Below are positions 1 through 11,039 of a stretch of DNA of 64,000 nt, one piece after another. Location: contig NC_079885.1 of the NCBI RefSeq assembly GCF_029227915.1, forward strand, positions 12,287,001 through 12,351,000, given 5' to 3'. A program made the position numbers and the translations under genes. The stretch's first letter is position 1, and each line of letters starts with the position of its first letter. Below the pieces are notes generated by a model. The model was given only the letters and a program-made list of their open reading frames with translations. It did not search any database and was not told where the DNA came from. The stretch is from Hydractinia symbiolongicarpus (taxonomy: Eukaryota; Cnidaria; Hydrozoa; Anthoathecata; Hydractiniidae).

Positions 1-117
1 AAAAGTAGAAGAAATGGATAATCAAATGTCAATGGATAATTTTTTAAGAATATTTTTAAATTTCGACGAAAGGTTATTAAAAATGCCACAACTGCATATG
101 TAGCTTATACACGAGCG

Positions 118-423
118 TGCCGATAAGCCGCATACGCCGTAAAAAGTGCGGACAAGTTCGGCGTTTTGAAAAAAATTCGGGTATTTTCCCGAAAAACCCG
201 CATAGTCCCGAACAATGCCCGAAAAAAAAAAGACTCTCGAAGAATTATTTAAAAAGTGGTAGCTAAGTTCTTAAAAGAACTGTTTTATATGGTGTTTGAT
301 AAGATTTACTTGATAAATAAACTTATATATAAACTTTATTAACTCCTTTTTCTTCAAGCGCATTCTTTCGAAAAGTCGCCCGAACTCGCCCTTATATATG
401 CAGGCGTTTGCGGCTTATCGGCA
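118..423. mobile_element. Short non-autonomous TIR element (MITE-like)
   Basis: The 21 bases at 118-138 (TGCCGATAAGCCGCATACGCC) reappear as their reverse complement at 403-423 with one mismatch. The interior of about 260 bases has no reading frame and is rich in cccgaa/ttcggg motifs. This is the form of a short terminal-inverted-repeat element without its own transposase. I see no clear target-site duplication, so the superfamily is open. Confidence 0.6.
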
Positions 424-2600
424 TCCTCTTTCTTATACTGTCCTTATTACGTGATTATCCAAAAGCGAATATTTAACACTGCCAACTACATAACTTTATG
501 GTTTAGCATCTCTAAGAATAATTTTTAAAAAAATTGTGATTGAATAAGAAGTCATCAGATGAAAAGTGAATTAGTAAAAACATTCAAACATCCATTTAGC
601 TACTATAATTTTGCTGTTTTGATGCAGACAAAGTCATATTTTCAGACAATGTATAAGGAACTGATATACATATTGGAATATAGATATATTGATAAATGCT
701 AATGCCAAATTTCGCTAACAAATTCATTGTTAATCCTGTTGGGTTTAAAATTGAATTTTAAAAGTTTTTTTATTTTTTAATTTAACTTTTTCTGGCTAAC
801 TTTTTTTTTTTGAGGAAAAGATTTTGAGAATGAAGGTAATCTTTAAGAGATGGACTTTTACAGAAAGAAGTTTTCATGATTTTTTTAGGTTTTTTTCTTT
901 AGTTTACAAGTTCACAACAAATTTTAAGAGTCAGTCATGTGTTTGCATGTGTTTACAACTTATTCGCTGAAATAAATTCTTGTCAATAAGTATAAATTTC
1001 TTTTTTACATGTAATTTTGCTATGATATCTTTTTAACATTTTCCTATCCTTGTCGGAAAAGTTTGACCCACTATTCCCCTTTTAATACTAGATTCCTAAC
1101 CAATTATATATATACAATATTAAATTTTGGCTAATCTGGCAATTTTGGAGTTTTTTTGCGAGAATTAATTTTTTTACATCAGGTATTTATTATTAACTAA
1201 AAGATTATATATCTGTCTGAAGATTTTGCAAAAATAGTTTTTTTAATGCTGAAGATTTAGTAATTTTAGTGAATGTATTGTTATCAGTATTGTTAAATAA
1301 TGAAAACTTTATTGTGGATAAAAAATGAAAAACTTTGTGGTAGAAATTTGTGGATGTTGGACTTTTTTTTTTTTTGTAAATTTAGGGTTAAGGTAGATGT
1401 AACTAACAGCTAACATAATGATAATATAAGAAAAGTATTTACAGTGATGTTTTCCTTGCCCCTGCACACTGGCCAGGCTAACTAAAGCTAACTGGCTTAA
1501 ACTATACCTTTCACCACACCTTTCGTCAGCTATTTACCTAGCTAGTTAGTTAACTGCACTTGCTTTGTTTTGAAATATAGTGGTAATAACTATTGCCGAC
1601 AATACTTTTTAAAGGTAACAATAAAAATTAGCAATGTGGTGCCAACAATAACATTTCTTTCTGGTTTAACACGTTGGACACTTGACTTTTACCTAGGTTA
1701 ACCTTCTAGTCATTTAATAACCTTGAATTTTGTGTCTTTTGGATAGAATACAGTCCATAAACCATTAAAGAATACCCTCCTTTAATTTTAGTGTTATAAT
1801 AGTAAAGCAGGGAGGTATAATTGTTGTTTTCTTCTTGTCTTCTTGTTCTTCTTCCATTATGAAAAATCTGTCCCTACAAGCGCTTTACTCGTACCCAGAC
1901 TTCCCTGTATAAAAGTCGGTAATACATCCAATTTCTAACGATGAAGTTTATTATGATGAGATAGCGCCAAATTTGATAAATACACAGACCGGAAACTTTT
2001 AACAACAAATCGCACGTGCCATATGGCGGTTTTCAGCTTTGTTTACAAATCTTATTTTCTTTATCTTTACTCATGAATTAGTTTACTAACTTCAGTAATA
2101 AAAATAAAAATATTTTTGCTATTTTGATATTTAACTTGTGTATTATTTTTTAAAAAACAGTGTGATCGTCGAAGCGTGGCCATCACTGTAGAGAAAGATC
2201 TAATATTGTTTCTGAATATCCACCAGTTTGGAAAATGTGTAAAAATACCGAACCATAAAATGAATGATTCAAGGATAAAAGTAAGAACTGGTATTTTGTA
2301 ATAAACTTCTAATGAAGAGATTTTCTGGGTATAATGTGAGTATAATTACGTGTTGTTGTGCTGCAAATTTTTAAGCCACAAATTCACCTTTTTTAAACAA
2401 GCAGCTTTAATTTATTACCCCCTTAATATAAAAACAGTAAATCTTTCAGCAAAACCATTTTTTACCTGATATTATGCTAACTAAATATTACAAAAACTAA
2501 ACAACTGTCAAGATGTTACGGATCTGGTCCTTGAAATTATCTCAGGCATCATGAATTTTCAATCAGCAGTCATGCCACGGCTGTTCCCCTCTCCTTTAAA
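424..2600. other. AT-rich non-coding stretch, no recognised gene
   Basis: There is no long reading frame and no recognisable protein. The only exon-like piece is 2157-2280 (+): an open frame of about 40 codons preceded by AAAAACAG and followed by GTAAGA. Its frame does not join the open frame downstream at 2608, so I do not call it a gene. Homopolymer T and A runs dominate the rest. Confidence 0.5.
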
Positions 2601-2607
2601 CAACATA

Positions 2608-2825
2608 TGCAAGAGCACAAAAAAGTAACGCAGATAGAGACAAAAATGAAATTGCGGACCATAGCCGGAAGAATGATCGTGTTATTGACTGGACCAATAA
2701 AAAGATCATAGACCGAGATTTCGGTTGGGCAGCAAGAAAAGTGAAAGAAACCATAAATAGTATAGACAGAAATACTCATATCAATAGTATTTCCTATCAA
2801 CTTCAAGAAAATATGGTTACCCGCA
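2608..2825 (+). pseudogene. GIY-YIG-like tail of a retroelement, degenerate
   Basis: The open frame starting near 2608 reads as the C-terminal part of a GIY-YIG-type nuclease tail of the kind attached to some eukaryotic reverse transcriptases. It shows NEIADHSRKNDRVIDW, then an acidic residue, a GWAARK block and ETINSIDRNTHIN. Related elements have an 'AEH..x..hxIdW' block, a 'W..R+..EAI' helix and an 'iNrD.g..L' block in this order. After about 2820 the resemblance stops, although the frame stays open to 2971. No reverse transcriptase core lies upstream, so this is a fragment. Assignment rests on remembered family patterns, not on a search. Confidence 0.45.
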
Positions 2826-3095
2826 CTTCGAAAAGCGAACATAGGAAAAAAATGCAAAAAATGGTTCGGGACAAACGTAACGAAAAGCGAACTTTTACAC
2901 AAAAGGAATGTAACATAAAGCGAGCTTTTAGAAAAATGAAAGATTTTAATCAATTTACTGCATCCATCTGAGTCTGTGAAAAAAGTTAATTACTTTAATT
3001 GCTGTGTTTTGATTAAAATCTTTTTGTTGTTTTATTACTTATTTGCCAAAAAAATTCTGTAACTTTTCACCATTTATTTGCTATAACAATTTGTT

Positions 3096-3699
3096 TACTT
3101 TATTCGGAGAAACTTTGCGTTTTTTGGCTTTTTTCGCGAAAATTTCTCTCACGAAACTTTCTAAATTGTCGATTCGCGAAAGTTTATCCACTAAAATTTT
3201 TAAAAAAATTACTGGTTTAAAAAGTTATTTCTTGACTCGCCCACACTTGGCACAACTGGTGCTGGGAAAGAGATTGGAATAAACTTAGAAATAAGCAAAA
3301 GCGATGATGTTTCAAATGTATGTATGGCTTATAACCGACTTACTGGCGAAGAAGACGATGACGACGATGCGTGGGAGCTAGAAGAAGACGAGCCTAGAAA
3401 TGTGTTTGATCTGTTTTGTGAATTTGTAGAAGAACCCAATTTACATACCATTAGAAAGAAAATTACATCGTTAAAAAAACACTTTTCTATCATAAGAAAT
3501 ATAGGTCATTTTTTATAAGAGCATAAAAAATCACGAATCGCGAAAGTTTATCTCCCCAAAACTTTCCAATTTCAGATTTTGCGAAAGTTTATCTCGCGAA
3601 ATTTTTTTAATTTGTAGATTCGCGAAAATTTATCCAAAAAAATTCGCAAGTTTTTTGAATAGCAAAGTTTCTCTCGCGAAAGTTTCTCCGAATAAAGTA
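3096..3699. mobile_element. TIR element (CGCGAAAGTTT family) carrying an acidic open frame
   Basis: The left end TACTTTATTCGGAGAAACTT (from about 3096) is the inverted copy of the right end AAGTTTCTCCGAATAAAGTA (to 3699). Both arms are built from CGCGAAAGTTTATC-like motifs. Similar motifs recur at 18240-18290, 40740-40860, 42600-42900 and 51150-51240, so this is a family in this genome. Between the arms, about 3250-3518 (+), lies an unlike segment with an open frame holding a run of five Asp and the block DAWELEEDEPRNVFDLF. I do not recognise the protein. It may be host sequence captured by the element, or chance. Confidence 0.55.
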
Positions 3700-4958
3700 T
3701 CCATTGTTTAAAATTTCTGCTAAAGTTATTTCACTTAGAAACTGTTATTTAATCAATAAATCAAAAAGCTCTTACATGTGTCTATCATAGTTCCAATTTT
3801 AACAGATGTTGTGTGTAAGTAAGCACAGTGTTCTTGAGAAACAAAAATCTCTGGAAATGAAGCTAGTCTAGTATTACCCCCACGGACAAGAAAAATTTTG
3901 AACATGCTTATAGTCTGTCTTATCATTGTAACGTTTAACTTTGTTTAAATCGTCAAAAATTGCAACCTTCTCGCGGACCCCAAATCAATATAAGCAGTGA
4001 ATTTCATCGAGTTCACTATTTTTTAAGTCAGCGACTCTTACCCAATGACTTCTTTAAATCCGTTTGTGTTGTTGTTTTTTGTTTTTTTGTCGTCTAAAAA
4101 TTGCATATTCCTTGGACCAGGTTGCATGTTTTATTAAAAAAATCATTTTACGGTGATCAATAATCCAAAAAAAGTTGTCGAGTGGGCGAGTTATGAACGC
4201 TTTGTGAAAAAAAAAAAATAATAATTTGCATATATTACCCACTTGGTAAGCATCGAAAATAAAAAAACAAAACTCCTACATTTACCTTCTTTGGCAAAAT
4301 TGTTAGCCATATTTTATTTCATTCAGTTTATTTGTAAAAATATAAAACCTATATTATAACGCCCGTATACGCCTGTCTGTCACGCAAAATGGTAGCTTAG
4401 CTGCGCAATAGCGAGAAGCATACAATGCGGTATAAAAAGGACGGGCGAACCCGTGGATTTTCTACGGGCTAACGACTAGTTTTGTACTTATTTGCTATAC
4501 TACTGTATTTTACAACTGTTTGCCATTTTAGTCGGGTCTATAAATTTCTAAGTTATCATTTTGACTGGACAGTTGCTAAAATCGGATAATTAATCCATTG
4601 GAGGGGGCTACGATTGAAAAAGTTGAGAACAAATCCGTGTAAAAACATTTCTAATAACAAAATATTTACATAAAACATGCCAGAAAAAATACAAAGCATC
4701 AATAACGTCAAGTCATTTTTTCACTGTCAGAAAAGGATACGAGGATCATTGGATGACTTTGGAAAAAAAAGTGACATGACTACAATCAAGCGGACAGTCC
4801 AACAAAAATGAATAATTTATAAGATAGTTGTGAGTAGAGAGAAATCTTATCGTTAAATAAAGTTGACATTCTTTCTTCCACCCAACTTCCATCAGGGTCA
4901 ATATAAAAGTCCAGAAATCTGCATTGCAAAACGCTGAAAACCGTTCTTCGTGCATCGT
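3700..4958. other. Intergenic region downstream of the Aurora gene
   Basis: No gene seen. It holds the SINE-like segment at 4345-4490 and AT-rich sequence. The 3' UTR and poly(A) signal of the Aurora kinase gene should lie just below 4959. An AATAAA (minus strand) is visible at about 4857-4862, which would suit a 3' end roughly 100 bases after the stop. Confidence 0.4.
4345..4490 (-). repeat. Dispersed SINE-like repeat (CCCGTGGA / GTCTGTCACGC family)
   Basis: This segment carries, on the minus strand, ACTAGTCGTTAGCCCGTAG, a CCACGGGTTCGCCCGTCC block, then TTTTTATACCGCAT and a GTGACAGACAGGCG block. The same blocks in the same order occur on the plus strand at about 34773-34975. Two such copies in one window show a dispersed family. 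It has no coding capacity. Confidence 0.55.
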
Positions 4959-7615
4959 CTAAACTTTCCCGGGTTTACCATAACTGCTTGAGCTCTGTCC
5001 TCGTTTATGTTTAAACATGGTAGAATTCTTTTGAATCCACTCATGTTGTAGTATGTCTGTTAAAGCTAATCTATCTTCCGGTTTGTGACGTAGTAACTAT
5101 GGTAGAAACACATTGGTTATGCCATCACGAGTTTAGAAAATTTAGAAATTTTTTTCATCGCTACATTGGTAATAAGAAATGGATTATTCCCAAAGTAAAT
5201 ACCTTGGATATCAAATCTTTTGCTCCACTGCTCATGTGAGAAGGACATGAATATTTTACCTGAACAACAAAAACGTAATTACCTCAAATACTAGAATTCT
5301 AGGTTTCGCCGATATAAACCCCAGGAAATTTTTATTAATCAATATCTTTGTGAAATTAAAACCGTACAAAAATGACAAAAAAAATTAAGCTTTACTACGG
5401 TTTTCGGCAATAACAGATTTGTTTAGCACACTTTTACAAATCGTCTTAATTTCTTTCTTGGTCTTTAATTTCGAAAAAACATCCACTTGAAAGCTAGTAT
5501 TCATTCAACCTCCTTATTCCTTATACGTCTTATCGCTAAATTAGAAAGAGAATATCTTATAATATTGCGAGTTCGTAAAATACCTGGGAAATTAGCTTAT
5601 AAGTTTCGTCATGACTTTCAGTCTCGAATGGAGGCTTTCCAACTAAAAATTCGTAACATAACACACCGATACTCCACAAGTCCACCTAAAAAAATAAAAA
5701 AAAAACGATCTGAAATTTAGTTCCAAAGGCACAAAAATAACGCAAAATGCACTTGCGTAACAAAATAATGTACTTTTTCGTCGTGCATCTTTCCTTCGAT
5801 CATCTCTGGTGGAAGGTAATCCAATGTCCCACAAAGTGTTGTACGTCTAGTGAAGAGATGTATCAAAGAAATGAGTAAGCAAAGAAACATATAAATAAAT
5901 ACGCTAGTAAATAAAGATGGTAGTTCTAACCTTGATGATGGAGCATGCACAGACCAACCAAAATCAGAGATTTTTAGTTCTCCCTAACAAAAACAGTAGT
6001 ATTAAATGATAATTTGCCACAACGCGATTACTCCATAAAAAACAATTGAACAAATACCTTCATGCCAAGGAGTAAATTTTCTGGTTTAATATCACGGTGT
6101 ATAACTTTTTTAGAGTGGCAATATTCCAATGCAGACGCGAGTTGAGAGATGTACTAAAAAAGTAACATGAGAACAAATTTACATGTCTTAGTGATAAACC
6201 GATACTTTCTCTAAAACTTTGTGAAGTACAGAAGAGTTGCTCAGATGGCCCTTGCGCTACCGTTCATCATTAATTCAGCCTGCCTGGACACATTCCAAAC
6301 AGGAGTTCGCAAATTCATCACTGCTACTCTATTTATGTACCAAATGTTTACAAAAATAATTTGCCACAATACAGTACTTACAGTGGCAGCACGCTCTTCT
6401 TCAAAGCGACCAACTTTTGTTAATTGTTTATATAGTTCACCTTGAGGTGCAAATTCTAATATCAGGAATACTCTTTTTGAATCGTAAAAATATCCATACA
6501 ACCTTAATATGTGAGTGTGCCTAAAGAAAAAATTGTGTCTTTAAATTGAAGCACTAACTTCCTTAATTCAACCTTCAACAAAACTACCATGTGCTAAAAC
6601 AATATTCAGTGAAAGTATCAACTTGTAGGCAGAATACAGTTCTTACTTTAAGTGAGACTGAATCTCAATTTCACGACGCAGCTGATGCTCAACACATGAT
6701 TTCATTAGTTGAGATTTAAATAACACCTAAAAATTAGATAGAGCTTAAACTGACTGTTATGGAAATAGATATAAAGAAAAAAATATTTACATTTCAGGAA
6801 GAAAACATTTTACAGTTATGGTAATTAATATTTATCCAAGCGTACATCTTAATTGACTAAACATAAAATTGACACAATTCTTTCCACAGAAAATTTTATA
6901 GCCTTGAAAGAAATCCATATATGTATGACTCGGTACAAATCTATCTATCTATCCCACCTTCAGAGCAACGATGAATTTACTTCTTTTCTCTCGTGCCAAG
7001 TACACACTACCAAATTTTCCTAAAAGAAAATGTTGTGATTAAATATAATTATTAAAGACATTACATGATTTGTTGATTTCAATAACCCTTTACTTTAGCA
7101 ATATCTAAAACTGAGTAATTTGAAAAAATCTGGATTTAATAGGACTTCATAACATACTCTGGAAAGACTAACCATAATTTTAAAGTTCTGAGGTTTAGGA
7201 AATAATAATTATTTTTACCTCAAAGGCGGTAGGTGGGGGAAGGGGTACAGATTCGACCTCCCAGGGCACTATGTCTTAATCTTCATAGCAAAAATTAATG
7301 CAGTTATTAAAGCCTATTAAACACATTCCAACATACCTCTACCTAGCGGTTTTCCAATATCAAAATCTGCAAGAGACCAGCTCCTAAAATGATGCAAATT
7401 ACGATGGATAGATGTGCATATTTCTCACGACTAGTCTCACAAATATCTACAGAAATACCCTGCCTATTATTTCCTGGAGAGGTCATGGCTTCAATAGGGA
7501 GTCCTAGAGTAATTAAAGCTAATTTCGAGCTAGGCACAAGTGGCCCCCAGTGGAAAAAATCTGAAAGCTGTCTAAAAGCTGAAAGATTATTCTGGGCACT
7601 GCCACTATAAATATA

Positions 7616-7648
<33 letters not shown>

Positions 7649-10642
7649 ACATTTCCCAATTTTCCTCACATGGCTTGGGTTATGGTAACATTCACTCACC
7701 CATATTGAATCGCTGGTCTCCTGCAGAAAGTGCAAGAGTTGTAACAACGAAGCTGTGGTGCCACTTTTTTGACAAGTATTTTTAACCAACATTGATTTTA
7801 AAGTTGAAAACAAGGGGGATTTCATAATTGATGTTTCTTGTGATAACATAACTTTGATTTATTACGGATATAAAACAATGCCGTACAAAAAATCAAATCT
7901 TACTTTTTACATTCATCAGCAGGTGATGCAGCATTTTTATTTTCTTTATCAGCTGATATTTTCTCAGAAACAACTCTTTGTGGCCGAGGCTTAACTACAT
8001 CTTGAGAACTTGTCCCATTCTGAAAATATAAAATAAAAACTGCATTCAACATAATTATACATGCAGACATACATAAAATATTTTAGTCTTTTGTCCTATG
8101 TGCTAATAAAAGATTGGTGGATGGATAATGAAGTTGCTGACAAATCATATACATATATATATATATATATACATGGTACAAAAGAGCCATTCTGACAAGT
8201 CTACTGGTGCCAGGTTTTTTTTTAGGTGATACTTGCTCAGTCATTTTTGTTCAGTTTCGTGTAACTTGCTTTGTTGAATATCTTAACTTAATTAAATTCT
8301 CTGACATGATCTGTATACATAATATAATTTTCCTACTGAACCTTTATTATAAAACTCTTCCTATTAGCCTCATCAATACTTTCGCAATCGACTTCGCCCA
8401 TTCCCACCACACCCGTGCTGCTGACAAAGGCTTTTTGAATCTACCTCTTGTTCATTCAACTGCGTTTGGTAAAAAGTCTGTTAAGTTCTTTGCAATAAAC
8501 TCATGGAACCGTCTTCAAAATTCCTTACCCTTTAAAATCTTGAGTAAAAATACCTCTGAGCTAAAAATTTTTTTACATAGTCACTTTATTAACACATATA
8601 AAATCTAATTACAATTTTATTTTATTTCACCCAGTCCAAATTCCTTTTTCCTGCTTGAAGGTTTGTTTTAAGCAGCTTCCAGACATTTCATGCTTTTTTT
8701 GACTTTGACTCTGTGATATCCTCGTCTGAATGTTCGTCTTGTCCCTGTGTTGTCCTGTGGCTTCGTCCTACCTGTTGTTCTCCCAGGTAGCTAGCACGTT
8801 ATTTAAGCACATAAAGTGCTTTGTGCTAGTTATCCTCTTATTAGGTAAATGTTCAATATATTTTTCATATTATATATTTTCATTGTAAACTCCTAATAAA
8901 AAATAAATCTCTCTCTCTCTCTCTCTCAAACATGTATTAGCTAATTGCGCGAAGGGTGTATTTAGGCTACACATACCCTTTTTAAAAAATATTTTTTAGA
9001 CATTAAAAGCTTACCACTTGATTATGAAATTTATTTACAAACCGGCATATAGATCCTATATGTGATAAGGTTGTCAGCAGAGGCCTAGGATGAGGAAAGA
9101 AATTTCTCATACTGATTTAGCCCTATATATAATTCCTATTATATTGATAGGTTTGAATGCAAATTACGTAACAGCATTCTATAGATGAGTTGCGAATGTG
9201 TACAAAGTTTCGTGTTTTCTTGGTCAGAATGTTACATGGTAGCAGATATTTTATGGTTAACCTTTTTACAGAAGCTTTGACTAAACCAAAATCAAATCTG
9301 TCTCAATTAAAGGCTCGATTAGCAAAATTACACAATATGTTTGAAGCTAGAAAACAAAGATTTTGTGAAAATTTAGAACACGTAAACAGTGTATATACTT
9401 TTATTTACTTAATTTATTTAAATTTTAATGACTACCTAAAAAATAAACTCTGTAAAGTATCACATGACATTTGCCTACCATGCATGCGCATGTCAATTGT
9501 CTTACATACATTGGGCAGAGCGATTTTAGAATACCCTCTGCAATATGTAAGAATACACCTTTACGATAATTCAATTGTACATGTGTTCCTACGGCTCTCC
9601 ATCGTTTTACAATATCGGAAAAAAAGGAGGTAAAAATTGTGTTTTTATGAGAGTTTGTTAGAGACGAAAGCATGTTTTCTCCTGTTTTTTTACTTCTTTC
9701 GTACCAATTTCTTTCGAATTTTCAGGAAAAGTTAATAATAATAAGATACAACTTATGTGTACTTTTCATTAAAAACAAAGCGCAGCAAGAAAAGTTATCA
9801 CGAAAAAACATGTTTTCTTATTAATAAACTCTTATAAAAGTGTGATATTTACCTGCTCTGATCGCTAAATAAATATCCTGAATAATCGTAAAGGTGTATT
9901 CCTACAAAATTAACCTACGCGACCTATGTGTTCTATTCGTAACAGAACGATGGAATTCCTACAAAAGTAACCTAACCCTAATGGACATGATTGCAATGCA
10001 TTGTTTTTATGCGTGACCTGCATGACCTACGCGTGGGTATGTAGGTTAATTTAATTGTAAAATTAAAATGAGAGAGGGTATTCTAAAGTCATGCCCAGGC
10101 TAAATTTTAGAATACATACAAAAAAATATGATTAAAATATACAAAATTGTGATTCAATCTACATTGCAGCTTTTTTATATGATTAAAAATTCTCATTCTT
10201 TAAAAGTGTGTATCCGTGTTGCAGCTTTTATATATGCCTGGGAATTCTTGCTCAAGTGTGAATCTGTGTTTTTATTTCAATTATACATTTGTATGTATGT
10301 ATTCTGAAGTTGCTCCCACCAAGTTTAAACCATATTTGGCGAAAGCTCAACCTAGACAACAAATATTTTTCAGATTGCCAGAAATGAAGTTTAGCCAAAA
10401 ATGATAGCCTCATTAGCTGTTAAGTTTAAGTGGTGCATTATGGGGGATTTTCACTTTTTTTATATATACTGATTATCTTTGCTATATTAGCTAGCTTCAT
10501 AGGTTCTTTCACAGATAAAAAGGCAAAGTGTAATGAAAACATTTAGTTTTTAACTGGTGATGCTAGCACGTTTTACAATAGGAATCTTATTTACCTGATT
10601 AACTAATGAAGTATTGTCTTTTAATACTGCGGTATTGCTCAT
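4959..10642 (-). CDS. AURKA: Aurora kinase, complete, 12 exons (A-type by key residue)
   Basis: Serine/threonine kinase of mitosis (centrosome and spindle). Exons in transcript order: 10595-10642, 7904-8019, 7337-7383, 6958-7019, 6647-6726, 6382-6520, 6058-6153, 5931-5983, 5774-5846, 5584-5685, 5203-5259, 4959-5096. All have GT-AG borders and matching phase, giving 336 residues. Visible features: glycine loop [11 protein letters not shown] (69-79), Lys91, helix-C Glu110, HRDIKPEN (183-190), DFG (203-205), activation loop RRTTLCGT with the expected autophosphorylated Thr217, and a C-terminal [13 protein letters not shown] block. A KEN degron-like triplet lies at 41-43 and a QRV motif at 30-32, in the N-terminal part where Aurora A has destruction signals. 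Gly127 in LYGYF equals human Aurora A Gly198, the residue that selects TPX2 over INCENP, so I favour A-type. Some N-lobe blocks (VLFKSQL, GELYKQL) look B-like, so an undivided A/B ancestor type is possible. Confidence 0.92.
7389..7720 (-). repeat. Dispersed repeat, copy 1, inside Aurora intron 2
   Basis: On the minus strand this runs from AACCCAAGCCATGTGAGG through a (TTA)n tract (7618-7647) to GGCAGGGTATTTCTGTAG. A second copy lies in the opposite orientation at about 36060-36330, within TTC5 intron 1. The stretch around CCATGACCTCTCCAGG / CCATGGCCCCTCCTG keeps a similar reading (IPCLLF.G..MA) in both copies, so the family may once have been coding. I cannot name it. Confidence 0.6.
8200..8930 (+). 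mobile_element. 5'-truncated LINE, C-terminal end of RT plus 3' tail
   Basis: The frame to 8608 ends with a typical LINE reverse-transcriptase tail: [17 protein letters not shown], then [15 protein letters not shown], then a short basic end. The same 'NSWNRLQ'-type ending is seen in the LINE at 11.0-11.9 kb. A 3' untranslated part follows (TCCTCTTATTAGG, later TCCTAATAAAAAATAAAT) and ends in a (TC)n microsatellite at 8908-8927, as often seen at the 3' end of CR1/L2-like LINEs. It sits in intron 1 of the Aurora gene, on the opposite strand. Confidence 0.65.
9272..9380 (+). other. Exon-like open segment, coiled-coil type, orphan
   Basis: A pyrimidine-rich CCTTTTTACAG precedes an open frame of about 36 codons ([20 protein letters not shown], then a charged helix ending NLEH) that is followed by GTAAAC. 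Composition suggests an amphipathic or coiled-coil helix. I find no partner exons on this strand, and it lies inside intron 1 of the Aurora gene. It may be a relic of a mobile element or a chance frame. Confidence 0.2.
9545..9840 (+). repeat. Dispersed repeat, copy 1 (partner at 34.5-35.25 kb)
   Basis: The segment contains CACCTTTACGATAATTCAAT, TCTCCATCGTTTTAC and later AGCAAGAAAAGTTATCACGA. All of these recur in inverted orientation between 34500 and 35260, there split by a younger insertion. A third partial copy of the CGTAAAGGTGTATTCCTAC block follows at about 9883-9990. No clear TIRs were identified. Confidence 0.6.
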
Positions 10643-10830
10643 TTTAATAAATGTACAACCGTAGATATACAAAAAAATTCTGAACAAATAAAAACTTTTT
10701 CCACGTCTTCTTTAACCTATACGATTTCTGTCTTTGCTTTCAAAAATGGTGGCGGTTTTGATGATACCCGAGCCTTGGGATGTGATTGGCTAATTAAAGT
10801 TTGCTATATCAATCTGATTGGCTAATCTTT
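10643..10830 (-). promoter_or_regulatory. Putative G2/M-type promoter of the Aurora gene
   Basis: Upstream of the Aurora start codon (10642, minus strand) two CCAAT boxes are readable on the minus strand: CCAAT at 10821-10817 and at 10789-10785. Both lie in a TAGCCAATCA-like context with centres exactly 32 bases apart. A TTTGAA hexamer on the minus strand at 10744-10739 follows, with CCGCC just upstream of it. Paired NF-Y sites about 31-33 bp apart plus a CHR element are the known arrangement of vertebrate G2/M promoters, including mitotic kinases. Function here is inferred. Confidence 0.5.
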
Positions 10831-11039
10831 GTGTTCCTTGTATACCCAGGGTTTTTAAATAAGGGTGCAGGGGGCATTGGCGTTATTTATAGCGACTGGG
10901 GGTCACGGGATAAGAATGGAGGTGAGACTTTTCTAAAAAACTAAACGATTACTGATTTCTTCTGATCTTTAATGTGTTGCCCTGCTTTATAATTTGAAAA
11001 GTATCCCCATTTCAACTCCTCGGACAATCTAGGTGTCAA

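Noticed and set aside
7230-7275. tRNA B-box-like GATTCGACCTCC
   Set aside because: No A box and no cloverleaf stems can be drawn around it. No tRNA or rRNA gene was found elsewhere in the window either.
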